Shown: positions 7,401-15,200 of the stretch, one piece after another | How the letters are laid out: the number at the start of each line of letters is the position of its first letter | Position numbering within the stretch: position 1 is the first letter of the stretch | DNA from: Bacillota bacterium | GTDB taxonomy: Bacteria > Bacillota > UBA994 | NCBI GenBank assembly: GCA_018725535.1 | Contig: QLUS01000026.1 | Coordinates: 1-15,814 of the forward strand | Length of the DNA: 15,814 nucleotides | Direction of reading: 5' to 3' | Notes under the pieces: generated by a model | Database searches by the model: none | Seen by the model: the letters and a program-made list of their open reading frames with translations, nothing else | Told to the model about the DNA's origin: nothing | Position numbers and translations under genes: made by a program

Positions 7401-8720
7401 ATGAGTCTTTACAGCGATAAACTTATTGGCGTCGGCGCAGCATTGTCTAAAGTAAAATCCGGGGACACCATCGTCGTCGGACTGGGCGCCGCGGAGCCGC
7501 GCGTGTTCTTGGGGGCGCTACACACAATTGCCGACCGCGTAATAAACGTTACAGTAACTACCTGTCTGCCTATGCTGGATGCTGTCTATTTCGCTGATCC
7601 AAGCCACAAACCTTCGTTCACTATGGCGGGGTGGTTTTACACAGGGGCAATGCGCCAAGCGCACAAGCACGGCAATATCACTTTTATCCCCAATCATCTG
7701 CACTTAGCGGCCAAAAAGCGCCTCGCTTTTGTCCGCCCGAACATCTATATCGGCAATGCATCGCTGCCCGACAAACACGGCTATGTCTCGCTTGGCGTGA
7801 GTAACGTGTATGAGAAGCGCATGCTCGAGGTAGCGGATGTGGTGATGCTCGAGATAAACCCGCACACACCGCGCACGCACGGCGACCTCGAAGTCCACAT
7901 CAGGGATGTCGACTATATGATCGAGACCGATTACCCCTTGCCCGAAATCCCGGATGCTCCACCAAACGACAAGGACCTGAAAATTGGTCGCCTAATCGCC
8001 GAGCACATCCTAGACGGCGACTGTATTCAGCTTGGCATTGGGGGTATTCCGAACGCTGTGGCGGCTTCATTAGGGGGTAAACGCGACTTAGGTATCCACA
8101 CCGAAATGTTTACGAGCGGCATGATGCAGCTCATTAAGCAAGGCGTAATCACCAACGACAAAAAGACCCTCCATCGGGGCAAGGCTGTGTGCTGTTTTGT
8201 TTTAGGCACACAGGAGCTATACGAGTTTGTGGACGACAACCCGAGCATCTGGGTACTGGACGGAGGTTACGTTAATGACCCGGCGGTAATTGGGATGAAC
8301 GATAACCAAGTGTCTATAAACACCACCCTCGAGGTTGACCTAACGGGGCAATGCTGCTCGGAGTCGATTGGCCCCATGCAGTACAGCGGCACCGGCGGGC
8401 AGACCGACACCGCCGTCGGGGCGCAGCGCGCCAAGAACGGACGCTCATTTATCGCCCTGTATTCAACTGCGCTAGTCACTAATCCAGTCACTAAGACAAA
8501 GGAAGAAATCAGTAAGATCGTGCCGATGCTTAAGCCCGGAGCAATAGTTTCCCTGTCCCGCAATGATGTGGACTTCGTGGTAACCGAGTACGGGGCAGTG
8601 GCTTTGCGCGGCACCAGCGTGCGCGAGCGCGCGCGGCGGCTTATCGAGATTGCTCACCCGGAGTTTCGTGAGCGCTTGCGGCAAGAGGCAGTAGCGTACG
8701 GCTTCCTACCGGAGGAATAA
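7401..8720 (+). CDS. Acetyl-CoA hydrolase/transferase family protein (4-hydroxybutyrate CoA-transferase-like)
   Basis: This enzyme moves CoA between acyl-CoA (often acetyl- or butyryl-CoA) and a free carboxylic acid, or hydrolyses acyl-CoA. The 439-residue length fits the 4-hydroxybutyrate/butyryl-CoA:acetate CoA-transferase group. The N-terminal domain spans about 1-180 and the C-terminal domain about 200-430. The presumed glutamyl-CoA residue is Glu235 in GIHTEMFTSG. The CoA/oxyanion glycine segment is SGTGGQTDTAVGA at 329-341, where many relatives have GGQxDF. NDPAVIGMNDNQVSIN at 292-307 and EVDLTGQ at 311-317 are family landmarks. The ATG follows GAGGGGGAG at 7384-7392. Placed between two hydrolase genes, it probably activates the acid they release (inference). 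The exact acyl donor and acceptor cannot be read from sequence. Confidence 0.93.
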   Translation: MSLYSDKLIGVGAALSKVKSGDTIVVGLGAAEPRVFLGALHTIADRVINVTVTTCLPMLDAVYFADPSHKPSFTMAGWFYTGAMRQAHKHGNITFIPNHLHLAAKKRLAFVRPNIYIGNASLPDKHGYVSLGVSNVYEKRMLEVADVVMLEINPHTPRTHGDLEVHIRDVDYMIETDYPLPEIPDAPPNDKDLKIGRLIAEHILDGDCIQLGIGGIPNAVAASLGGKRDLGIHTEMFTSGMMQLIKQGVITNDKKTLHRGKAVCCFVLGTQELYEFVDDNPSIWVLDGGYVNDPAVIGMNDNQVSINTTLEVDLTGQCCSESIGPMQYSGTGGQTDTAVGAQRAKNGRSFIALYSTALVTNPVTKTKEEISKIVPMLKPGAIVSLSRNDVDFVVTEYGAVALRGTSVRERARRLIEIAHPEFRERLRQEAVAYGFLPEE

Positions 8721-8723
8721 ACG

Positions 8724-10037
8724 ATGCACTTTGATTTTGGCGGCAAACAAGTATATTTTGAGCTACACGGACAGGGAGAGCCACTGCTTGTCCTTAATGG
8801 TATCTTCATGAACTGCGCGAGCTGGGCGTCTTTGGCCCCTTCGCTTAGCCATTCTCACCAGCTGATTCTCGTTGACCTGTTGGACCAGGGTTACTCAGCG
8901 CGGATGACAGGCGACTATGGGCAAGCGCTGCAGGCGGAAATGGTTAGCGCGCTGCTTAAGCACTTAAGTATTGAGTCATGCAACATACTTGGCATTTCCT
9001 ACGGCGGGCAGGTAGCCATTAGGTTTGCAGTAGCGCACCCACAGTTAGTTAAACGGCTCGTCTTGGCTAACACCACCGCCTACGTTAGCCCGTGGCTCGA
9101 GGACCTTGGCCACGCCTGGAGCTACGCTATTTCTTCTTATGATGCCCGGCAGTTTTTTAAGACCTGTATGCCGCTAATTTACTCGCCGCAGTTTTACTCC
9201 GCCAACATTGCTTGGCTCCATGCGCGCGAGCAGGCTTTTCAGGAGCGCTTTACCAAAGACGTGTACGACGCCTTCTTGCGGCTACTTAGGAGCACCGAGG
9301 GGCTTGACCTAAGAGTGCATCTGCCTGAGATAGCCGCCCCTACGCTGGTTATTTCCTCTGATTGCGACTACATTACCCCCCTCGCCGACCAAAAATTAAT
9401 TGTACAGAGCATTCCCCACGCCAAACAAGCCGTGCTTAAAGACTGCGGTCATGCGTCCATGTACGAGAAGCCGGTGGAATTCGTGAGCCTAGTCCTTAGT
9501 TTCCTTGCCGATTTTACGTCTTGGCAAGACTATGGTATAATGGCAGCAAATCGTGAAAGGAATGGTGTTATGAAGGGCAATGACAAGCTGATTGATGCGT
9601 TAAACTCGCTGCTAGCAGATGAACTGAGTGCCATCAACCAGTACATGGTGCATTCCGAGATGTGCGCAAACTGGGGTTACGACAAGCTGCACACAAAGAT
9701 TGAGCGCCGTGCCATCGATGAAATGAAGCACGCCGAGAAGCTAATCGCACGCATTCTGTTCTTAGAGGGGACACCTATCGTATCTGAGTTGAAGGGGATA
9801 TACATTGGCGCGGATGTAGCCACGCAGCTAGCGAATGACCGCGCAGCCGAAATGGGGGCAGTCGACGCCTATAACTCCGCCATCATCTTGGCCGGTGAAG
9901 TACGCGACTTCGCCACGCGCGAGATCCTAGAGAGTATCTTAGCCGATGAGGACAAACATATCGATCAAATAGAAGAGTCGCAAGACCAAATCGGCCACAT
10001 GGGCCTACCCATCTTCCTAACGACCCAAGTGTCGTAA
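8724..10037 (+). CDS. In-frame fusion: alpha/beta hydrolase plus complete bacterioferritin
   Basis: One uninterrupted frame of 437 residues encodes two unrelated domains. Residues 1 to about 264 form an alpha/beta hydrolase with oxyanion loop LNGIFMN at 24-30, nucleophile Ser92 in GISYGG, acid Asp215 in DCDYITP and His243 in DCGHAS. The usual C-terminal helix VEFVSLVLSFLADF ends at 264. About 18 linker residues follow, then a full bacterioferritin at 283-437. The start follows GGAGG (8711-8715) at 8 nt, just after the CoA-transferase. The linker DNA carries an extended -10 promoter and a ribosome binding site, so it looks like an ordinary intergenic spacer that lost its stop codon; CAA at 9525-9527 or TGG at 9522-9524 is one base from a stop. 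It could be a true fusion, a recent stop loss or a sequencing error. The hydrolase substrate is unknown. Confidence 0.85.
   Translation: MHFDFGGKQVYFELHGQGEPLLVLNGIFMNCASWASLAPSLSHSHQLILVDLLDQGYSARMTGDYGQALQAEMVSALLKHLSIESCNILGISYGGQVAIRFAVAHPQLVKRLVLANTTAYVSPWLEDLGHAWSYAISSYDARQFFKTCMPLIYSPQFYSANIAWLHAREQAFQERFTKDVYDAFLRLLRSTEGLDLRVHLPEIAAPTLVISSDCDYITPLADQKLIVQSIPHAKQAVLKDCGHASMYEKPVEFVSLVLSFLADFTSWQDYGIMAANRERNGVMKGNDKLIDALNSLLADELSAINQYMVHSEMCANWGYDKLHTKIERRAIDEMKHAEKLIARILFLEGTPIVSELKGIYIGADVATQLANDRAAEMGAVDAYNSAIILAGEVRDFATREILESILADEDKHIDQIEESQDQIGHMGLPIFLTTQVS
9513..9541 (+). promoter_or_regulatory. Internal promoter for bacterioferritin (extended -10)
   Basis: TTTACG at 9513-9518 (4 of 6 to TTGACA) is followed after 17 nt by a perfect TATAAT at 9536-9541. 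TG at 9533-9534 makes the extended -10 TGGTATAAT. The expected start of transcription is near 9548, giving a leader of about 22 nt before the bacterioferritin ATG at 9570. It lies inside the fused reading frame. Confidence 0.65.
9557..9561 (+). promoter_or_regulatory. Ribosome binding site for the bacterioferritin start
   Basis: AAGGA lies 8 nt before the ATG at 9570. It supports separate translation of bacterioferritin from within the fused frame. Confidence 0.65.
9570..10037 (+). CDS. bfr: Bacterioferritin (likely also made on its own from an internal start)
   Basis: This 155-residue protein oxidises Fe(II) and stores iron as a mineral inside a 24-subunit cage. Starting at the ATG at 9570, the N-terminus MKG and the length match canonical bacterioferritin. 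In that numbering all ferroxidase ligands are present: Glu18, Glu51, His54, Glu94, Glu127 and His130. Met52, the heme ligand between paired subunits, is also present, so this is a heme-type Bfr rather than a ferritin. The start has its own promoter (9513-9541) and ribosome binding site (9557-9561) and is in frame with the upstream hydrolase, which has no stop. It ends one base before the main stem of a strong terminator. I infer that free Bfr is the main product; a hydrolase-Bfr fusion from the longer transcript would have to fit on the outside of the cage. Confidence 0.85.
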   Translation: MKGNDKLIDALNSLLADELSAINQYMVHSEMCANWGYDKLHTKIERRAIDEMKHAEKLIARILFLEGTPIVSELKGIYIGADVATQLANDRAAEMGAVDAYNSAIILAGEVRDFATREILESILADEDKHIDQIEESQDQIGHMGLPIFLTTQVS

Positions 10038-10083
10038 AGGGACGAAGCAAAAGGGACGGAGCTTTTTGCTTCGTCCCTTTTTT
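10036..10083 (+). terminator. Rho-independent terminator after the hydrolase/bacterioferritin gene
   Basis: A perfect 17-bp stem pairs 10036-10052 with 10064-10080 around an 11-nt loop, followed by a T run through 10083. It begins within the stop codon and should end the whole + strand run. The loop and 5' arm contain two close copies of AAGGGACG(A/G)AGC. Confidence 0.92.
10043..10061 (+). repeat. 19-nt dispersed motif, copy 1
   Basis: CGAAGCAAAAGGGACGGAG sits in the 5' arm and loop of the terminator. It matches the copy at 12220-12238 (reverse strand) at 18 of 19 positions. Confidence 0.6.
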
Positions 10084-10260
10084 ATACCTTGGCAACACAG
10101 GAAATGTGCGATAATCACAGAGAAGACTCAGCAGACTTACGCTGAAGCGAGGACTTGAGACGAAGAGGGTACTCCATACTGCTACAAGCAATGCTGTATG
10201 CGCTTGGCATACCGGCGCGTTTGCCTGTCGGGCACCAGGGACTCACTGCTCTAGGCCATA

Positions 10261-10279
10261 CTCCGTCCCTACTGCTTCC
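10261..10279 (-). repeat. 19-nt dispersed motif, copy 2
   Basis: On the - strand this reads GGAAGCAGTAGGGACGGAG, 17 of 19 identical to copy 3. It lies directly downstream of the MFS transporter stop codon. The rest of the 10084-10279 gap shows no gene, and no clear terminator for the transporter. Confidence 0.55.
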
Positions 10280-11503
10280 CTAGGCTAACTTATACTTGCG
10301 CTTGAGGATTAAGCACAGCACTACACCGATGGTGGCCAACCCCCCGGCGATTAAGAAAGCAGGGGTAAAACTACCTGTGGCGTCATAAATAGCTGCACCC
10401 GCCGCAGGCATAAACGCGCCAAAAGCCAAACCGGTAAAGACTAACCCATAGTTTACCCCGAGATGCTTGGTGCCAAAGGCAGCGGCAGTCAGCGCTGGGA
10501 AAGTAGCTAGAACAACCGCTAGGCCCCAGCCCACCAGTGCTGCAGCCATGTACAGAGTCACGGCATTGACGGCAATAATATTAAACAAGAACAGCGTTAC
10601 CGCTTGAATGGAAAAGCTTACTGCCATTACCCTCACTGTGCCGAATTTGTCACTTAAGTAGCCCGCAACAGGTCTACCGAACCCGTTAAAGCCAGAAAAA
10701 ATCGCCACGGCTGTCGCGGCTTCGGTGGCACTAAGGCCCATAACAAGCCTGCCAAAAGGCGTAATCAGTGCCGCGCACAGCATACCGCCCGCGATTACTA
10801 CGCCAAACGCGAGCCACATCACCCAGAAAATCGGTTTACGCAAAAGCTCACCCGGCGAAGCGTCAGGTGTGGGCATGACCTTTCGTTTGCGGGTCGGCGC
10901 GGCCTTACCCGTTTGCGCAACGCCCTCGGCAGGGTTCTTGATTATCCAAGCCGCCAGGAGGCACATGGCAAAACCAATCACAGCGATGAGCACTAGAGTC
11001 CCCTCGATACCATAGACCGGGATCAAATGCCGAGCCTTCACGGGTGCCACCACCGTGCCCGCCAAGCCAACTCCCATCACTGCCCACGAGATAGCGAATG
11101 CAGGTCTATCCGGAAACCATTTTCTCACCGGCGGAGCAACGCAGGCGTAAATCGTGCCCGCGCCAATCCCGCCCAAGCAGCCATAGGTCAAGAGCAGCCA
11201 CCACGGATAAGGAAACCTCCCGACAAGCGCCGCCCCACCAAAGCCGAGCAAAATAAACGCTGCCCCCAGCAGGCACGTCATTTTAGGGCCGATGGTGTCC
11301 TGCAGGCGTCCTGCGGGAACCATAACCAAAGCAAAAACCAAAAAGAAGATAGTAAAAGGCATGGCCGCCTCGGCCGTAGTCCAATCAAACCTCTCCACCA
11401 ACGGAACCACCATCGGTCCCCAAGCATACGCCACCCCCGCCAAGAAAGCCAACAAAAACCCCGCAAAAACAATGCTGTACCGCGTCCAATTGTGCTTTTC
11501 CAT
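10280..11503 (-). CDS. OFA-family (oxalate/formate antiporter-like) MFS transporter
   Basis: This 407-residue inner-membrane protein has about twelve membrane segments in two halves, joined by a basic cytoplasmic loop at about 189-220. The N-terminus, RYSIVFAGFLLAFLAGVAYAW at 8-28, is the OFA pattern. The MFS loop 2-3 motif is PAGRLQDTIGPK at 63-74 and its repeat in the second half is GRPVAGYLSDKFG at 276-288. GVNYGLVFTG near the tenth segment is also usual in the family. Members exchange oxalate/formate or carry lactate and other small monocarboxylates. The ATG at 11503 is chosen because GGAGG (11514-11510) precedes it at 6 nt and the membrane protein starts there; a 64-residue upstream extension is polar and unlike the family. 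It stands alone on the - strand, yet could supply the neighbouring CoA genes with a carboxylate (inference). Confidence 0.9.
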   Translation of the reverse strand: MEKHNWTRYSIVFAGFLLAFLAGVAYAWGPMVVPLVERFDWTTAEAAMPFTIFFLVFALVMVPAGRLQDTIGPKMTCLLGAAFILLGFGGAALVGRFPYPWWLLLTYGCLGGIGAGTIYACVAPPVRKWFPDRPAFAISWAVMGVGLAGTVVAPVKARHLIPVYGIEGTLVLIAVIGFAMCLLAAWIIKNPAEGVAQTGKAAPTRKRKVMPTPDASPGELLRKPIFWVMWLAFGVVIAGGMLCAALITPFGRLVMGLSATEAATAVAIFSGFNGFGRPVAGYLSDKFGTVRVMAVSFSIQAVTLFLFNIIAVNAVTLYMAAALVGWGLAVVLATFPALTAAAFGTKHLGVNYGLVFTGLAFGAFMPAAGAAIYDATGSFTPAFLIAGGLATIGVVLCLILKRKYKLA

Positions 11504-11509
11504 GCTTCG

Positions 11510-11514
11510 CCTCC
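11510..11514 (-). promoter_or_regulatory. Ribosome binding site deciding the MFS transporter start
   Basis: GGAGG on the - strand, 6 nt before the ATG at 11503. It rules out the longer upstream start in the same frame. Confidence 0.75.
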
Positions 11515-11605
11515 AAAAATCCATGTCGCTAGATGAATTCGCCCCTACACGCCACTTTACCTGCCCGCGAGAGGAGGGGGGACCGGCGGAGTGTCGCTCG
11601 TCAAT

Positions 11606-11634
11606 ATCATAGAAAGTAAGTGTAGTTAGTGCAA
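11606..11634 (-). promoter_or_regulatory. Possible promoter of the MFS transporter
   Basis: On the - strand TTGCAC (11634-11629) and TATGAT (11611-11606) are 17 nt apart. The -10 is 5 of 6 to consensus, the -35 only 3 of 6. It would give a leader of about 95 nt and overlaps the GTG start of the divergent small ORF. Confidence 0.35.
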
Positions 11635-11889
11635 ACAATAAAGCGTTTTGCTGCAATCCTTGTTGTGCTAGCAACGATGTCGACCCTGTCCGCATGCAGA
11701 GTCAGAGAGAGCGGCCCTGTGCGGGACTCAAACAGGAGTGGTGAAAGCAGAGTAGATGAGCCCCGCGGCATTCAGATCGGTGCTGATGGTGTGGCACAGC
11801 TGTCCTTCATGTTAAGTTCGACTACTAACCCCAGCCTCAGTCCAGACGAGCTGTTTTGGCAGGCCGTAGAGGGGCTTTGGGAGCGGTAA
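11629..11889 (+). CDS. Small putative lipoprotein of unknown function
   Basis: This 86-residue reading frame is of unrecognised family. Its N-terminus is a convincing lipoprotein signal: Lys5-Arg6, a hydrophobic run FAAILVVLATMSTL at 7-20 and lipobox LSAC with Cys23. The mature part of about 63 residues is charged and polar, with an Arg/Ser/Asp-rich segment at 24-47 and no known motif. The start is a GTG with only a poor purine-rich stretch before it (GAAAGTAAG), so expression is uncertain. It is divergent from the MFS gene, and the putative transporter promoter overlaps its start. It may be a real small lipoprotein, or a remnant of a longer one. The lipobox is the only strong evidence. Confidence 0.45.
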   Translation: MQTIKRFAAILVVLATMSTLSACRVRESGPVRDSNRSGESRVDEPRGIQIGADGVAQLSFMLSSTTNPSLSPDELFWQAVEGLWER

Positions 11890-11941
11890 GTTGCCGTCCT
11901 GTCATGCGAGCCTATGCCCTGTGGTAGTGGCAGGATTTAGG

Positions 11942-12003
11942 CAGGGGATGGCGAAGTAGAGTAGTGGATGCTACTGCCGCTGAGTTCGAGCAACTCATCC
12001 CTG
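11942..12003 (+). other. Possible structured element (three-way junction)
   Basis: The outer stem pairs 11942-11949 with 11997-12003, with G11944 bulged. Inside are two hairpins: AGTAG 11960-11964 with CTACT 11971-11975 (6-nt loop), and GAGTT 11982-11986 with AACTC 11992-11996 (5-nt loop). It matches no RNA family I recognise, and the stems are short, so chance is possible. Confidence 0.3.
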
Positions 12004-12040
12004 TTTCAGCCGCTGCGGTAGCCAACCGTAAGCTAAGAGG

Positions 12041-12054
12041 TGTCTATATAGACA
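12041..12054. promoter_or_regulatory. 14-bp perfect palindrome, possible operator
   Basis: TGTCTATATAGACA is its own reverse complement. It lies about 45 nt upstream of the TACAAT promoter candidate and 147 nt before the helicase start, a plausible site for a dimeric repressor or activator. No binding family is identified. Confidence 0.35.
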
Positions 12055-12200
12055 ACCAATGTGTGTTGTCTTTGTTTTATTTGGGCGAAGTTGTTGTACA
12101 ATTAAAGAAGAAGTGACAGGTCTGCAAATTCGTGCTCTCTCGTCTCTATGGACGATAGCAAGAGTTGGCGCAGGCCACGACTTGAGCAAAGGGGTGAAGC

Positions 12201-15200
12201 ATGACTGTGAAGCAAAATCCTCCGTCCCTTCTGCTTCGCATTGTGGCGGGCAGTAAGGTCACAGGACTTACGGGAAGCTCGCAGGTAACGGTCGTGGCCG
12301 TGAAGTGGTACGGCAATGCTGTGCTCGAGGTTACATATCGCGACGACAAAGGGCAGCTTGCGAGCCAGCTCCTTTACCCTGAGGACGAGGCCCGCCTCGC
12401 GGTTGCCGACGGCAGTTTGCCCTGGAGCTTTGACGGTGATGCTAACGCTCTGCGCCTCGTCTCGGAAGCTTATCGCATACAGCTTGCGCATCTCTTTGAC
12501 CCTTATCTAGCGGTGCATATCTCGGCCATCGAGCCGCTACCGCACCAGATTTCGGCCGTATATCAAGAGATGCTGCCACGCTTGCCGCTACGTTATCTGC
12601 TGGCCGACGACCCAGGCGCAGGCAAAACGATTATGACCGGCCTGTTTTTAAAAGAGCTGCTCCTGCGCGGCGACCTAAAGCGCTGCCTTATCGTCACGCC
12701 CGGCAATCTAGCTGAGCAATGGCAGGACGAGTTGTTTCGCAAATTTGACCTGCGTTTCGAGCTTCTTACCAACGACCGCATCGAGTCGGCACTGAGCGGC
12801 AACGTCTTTCAGGAAGCCGACTTATGTATCGCCCGCCTCGACAAGCTCTCGCGCAACGAAGACATCCAAGCAAAGCTACGCCTCACCGACTGGGACCTAG
12901 TTGTCTGTGACGAAGCCCACAAAATGTCGGCCACACTATGGGGAGGCGAAGTCAAGTACACCAAGCGATTTCAGCTCGGGCGACTGCTGTCGTCCATCAC
13001 CCGCCATTTTCTTCTCCTCACAGCCACACCTCACAACGGCAAAGAAGAAGATTTTCAGCTTTTTATGTCGCTTATTGACCCCGACCGCTTCGAGGGCGTA
13101 GCACGCAGCGGCAGTAACACCGTCGATGTTTCCGACGTCATGCGCCGCCTCGTAAAAGAAGAGCTGCTCAAGTTTGACGGTACGCCACTTTTCCCCGAGC
13201 GCCGCGCCTACACCGTCAATTACGACCTATCTCCACACGAGGCGGCCCTCTATGGTGCGGTAACAGATTATGTCCAAGCAGAGTTTAACCGTGCCGACAA
13301 GCTCAATAACGAGCGCAAAACCACGGTCGGCTTCGCGCTCACCATATTGCAGCGGCGTCTAGCCTCTTCGCCCGAGGCCATTTGGCAGTCGCTACGGCGT
13401 CGGCGCGAACGGCTCGAAAATCGCCTGTCCGAAGAGCGCTTAGGTAAGCGGGCCTTAGAGTACACCCTACCCACCGACGACGAGTATGACGACGACGACC
13501 TCACGGCCAGCGAACGCGAAGAAGCCGAAGAAAAGGTAGCCGACCAAGCTTCTGCTGCCTCCACCATATCCGAGCTCGAAGCCGAAATTAGAACCCTCAA
13601 CAAACTCGAACGCATGGCCATGGACGTGCGCGCGAGCGGCACAGACCGCAAATGGGACGAGCTCTCGGGGCTCTTGCAAGACCAGCCCGAGATGCAAAGT
13701 GGCGGCGTGCGCGAAAAGCTCATTATTTTCACCGAGCACCGCGACACCCTGCGCTATCTCGCCGCCAAAATTCGCTCGCTGCTCGGCAGCGACGAGGCGG
13801 TCGTTATCATCCACGGTGCCCTGCTGCGTGACGAACGCCGCAAAACCGAAGAGCTCTTTCAGCAAGACCCTGCCGTGCGCGTGCTCGTCGCTACCGATGC
13901 GGCGGGCGAGGGCATCAACCTGCAGCGCGCCCACCTTATGGTCAACTACGACCTCCCCTGGAACCCAAACCGCCTCGAGCAGCGTTTCGGACGCATCCAC
14001 CGCATTGGGCAGACCGAGGTGTGCCATTTGTGGAACCTAGTGGCCAAAGAAACGCGCGAAGGCATGGTCTTTCAGCGCCTGTTCGAAAAGCTAGAGCAAG
14101 AGCGCGAAGCTCTAGGCGGCAAAGTGTTCGATATCCTCGGCAAAGTCACCTTCGACAACCGGCCCCTGCGCGAACTCCTGTTAGAAGCGGTGCGCTACGG
14201 CAACGACCCCGCTGTCCGCGCGCGCCTCTACGAGGTGGTAGACCACGCTCTCGACCGCTCTGCCCTGCAAAAACTCTTGGCCGACCATGCCCTCACCGAA
14301 GATACCCTAGGGTTAACGCAAGTGATGCATATTCGCGAAGACATGGAACGCATGGCCGCGCGCAAACTACAGCCGCACTTTATCGAGTCCTTTTTTATCG
14401 AAGCATTTGCGGGCCTCGGCGGAACGATGCGCCAGCGCGAAAAGGGCCGCTACGAAATCACCTCCGTGCCCAACGCCGTGCGTAACCGCGACCGCCAGCT
14501 CTTTCGACGCGAGCCCGTTTTGTCGCGCTATGAACGCATCTGTTTCGATAAGGCCTACGCCCACGCTCCCGGGCTCGCCTTAGCCGCGCTGGTTGCGCCG
14601 GGGCACGGACTACTGGACGCGACGCTCGACCTAGTGCGCGAGCGTTTCGCTGATGTGCTCAAGCGAGGCGCCATCTTTATCGACGACAACGACTTTTGTC
14701 AAAACGTGCGCCTCTTGTTTTACATTGAAGTCGCCATTCAAGATGGCACAGATTTAGGCTTGGGCCAGCGCATTGTCTCTAAGCGTGTGCACTTTGTGGA
14801 GATCTCATCCGACGGCGCGACTAGTCATGCCGGTTATGCGCCATATCTAGATTACCGCGCCGCGCATGCAGCCGAGCTAGATGCTGTGCGCGCATTTCTG
14901 CCTAGCCAAGCTTGGCTTACAGGTAGCGTCGAAGACATCGCCTTAGGCTTCGCGGTTTCGCAAATTGTGCCTGCCTATGTCGCCGAGGTGCGCGCACAGC
15001 GCACCCGACTTATCGACAAGACTATCAAGGCAGTAAAAGAGCGGCTCACCGCCGAAATACAGTATTGGGACTATCGCGCCGCCGACCTCAAGCAAAAAGA
15101 GGCGGCAGGCAAAACTAACGCCAAGCTTAATTCGCAGCTCGCCGCCCGCCGCGCCGAGGAACTAGCCACCCGTTTGAGCAGACGGCTCGACGAGCTAGCG

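Larger units (their letters stand above)
11890..12200. other. Non-coding stretch upstream of the defence helicase
   Basis: No supported gene lies in these 311 bases. They hold a set of inverted repeats at 11942-12003 that could fold as a three-way junction, a further short hairpin CGGT/ACCG at 12016-12028 and a 14-bp perfect palindrome at 12041-12054. An AT-rich block follows, with a weak promoter candidate: TTGTTT at 12072-12077, 19 nt, TACAAT at 12097-12102. The helicase ribosome binding site AGGGGTG is at 12190-12196. The stretch probably holds the control region of the helicase/methylase operon. Confidence 0.5.

Noticed and set aside
10084..10279. A short + strand frame near 10187-10282 and a promoter-like TTGGCA/GATAAT pair near 10088-10114
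   Set aside because: The frame has about 30 codons and no ribosome binding site; the promoter spacing is 15 nt. Nothing else in this gap is supported.
11027..11536. 169-codon open frame on the + strand opposite the MFS transporter
   Set aside because: It is antisense to a confident membrane protein, with a low-complexity basic product and no ribosome binding site.
11504..11695. 64-residue N-terminal extension of the MFS transporter
   Set aside because: It is polar, unlike the OFA family, and bypasses the good ribosome binding site at 11510-11514.
12059..12256. 65-codon + strand frame crossing the helicase start
   Set aside because: It overlaps the helicase in another frame, has no ribosome binding site and covers the likely control region.
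13467..14027. 186-codon open frame on the - strand inside the helicase, and similar shadows at 13268-13747 and 14021-14485
   Set aside because: They overlap the conserved helicase motifs and have no family resemblance or start signals; shadows of a GC-rich gene.
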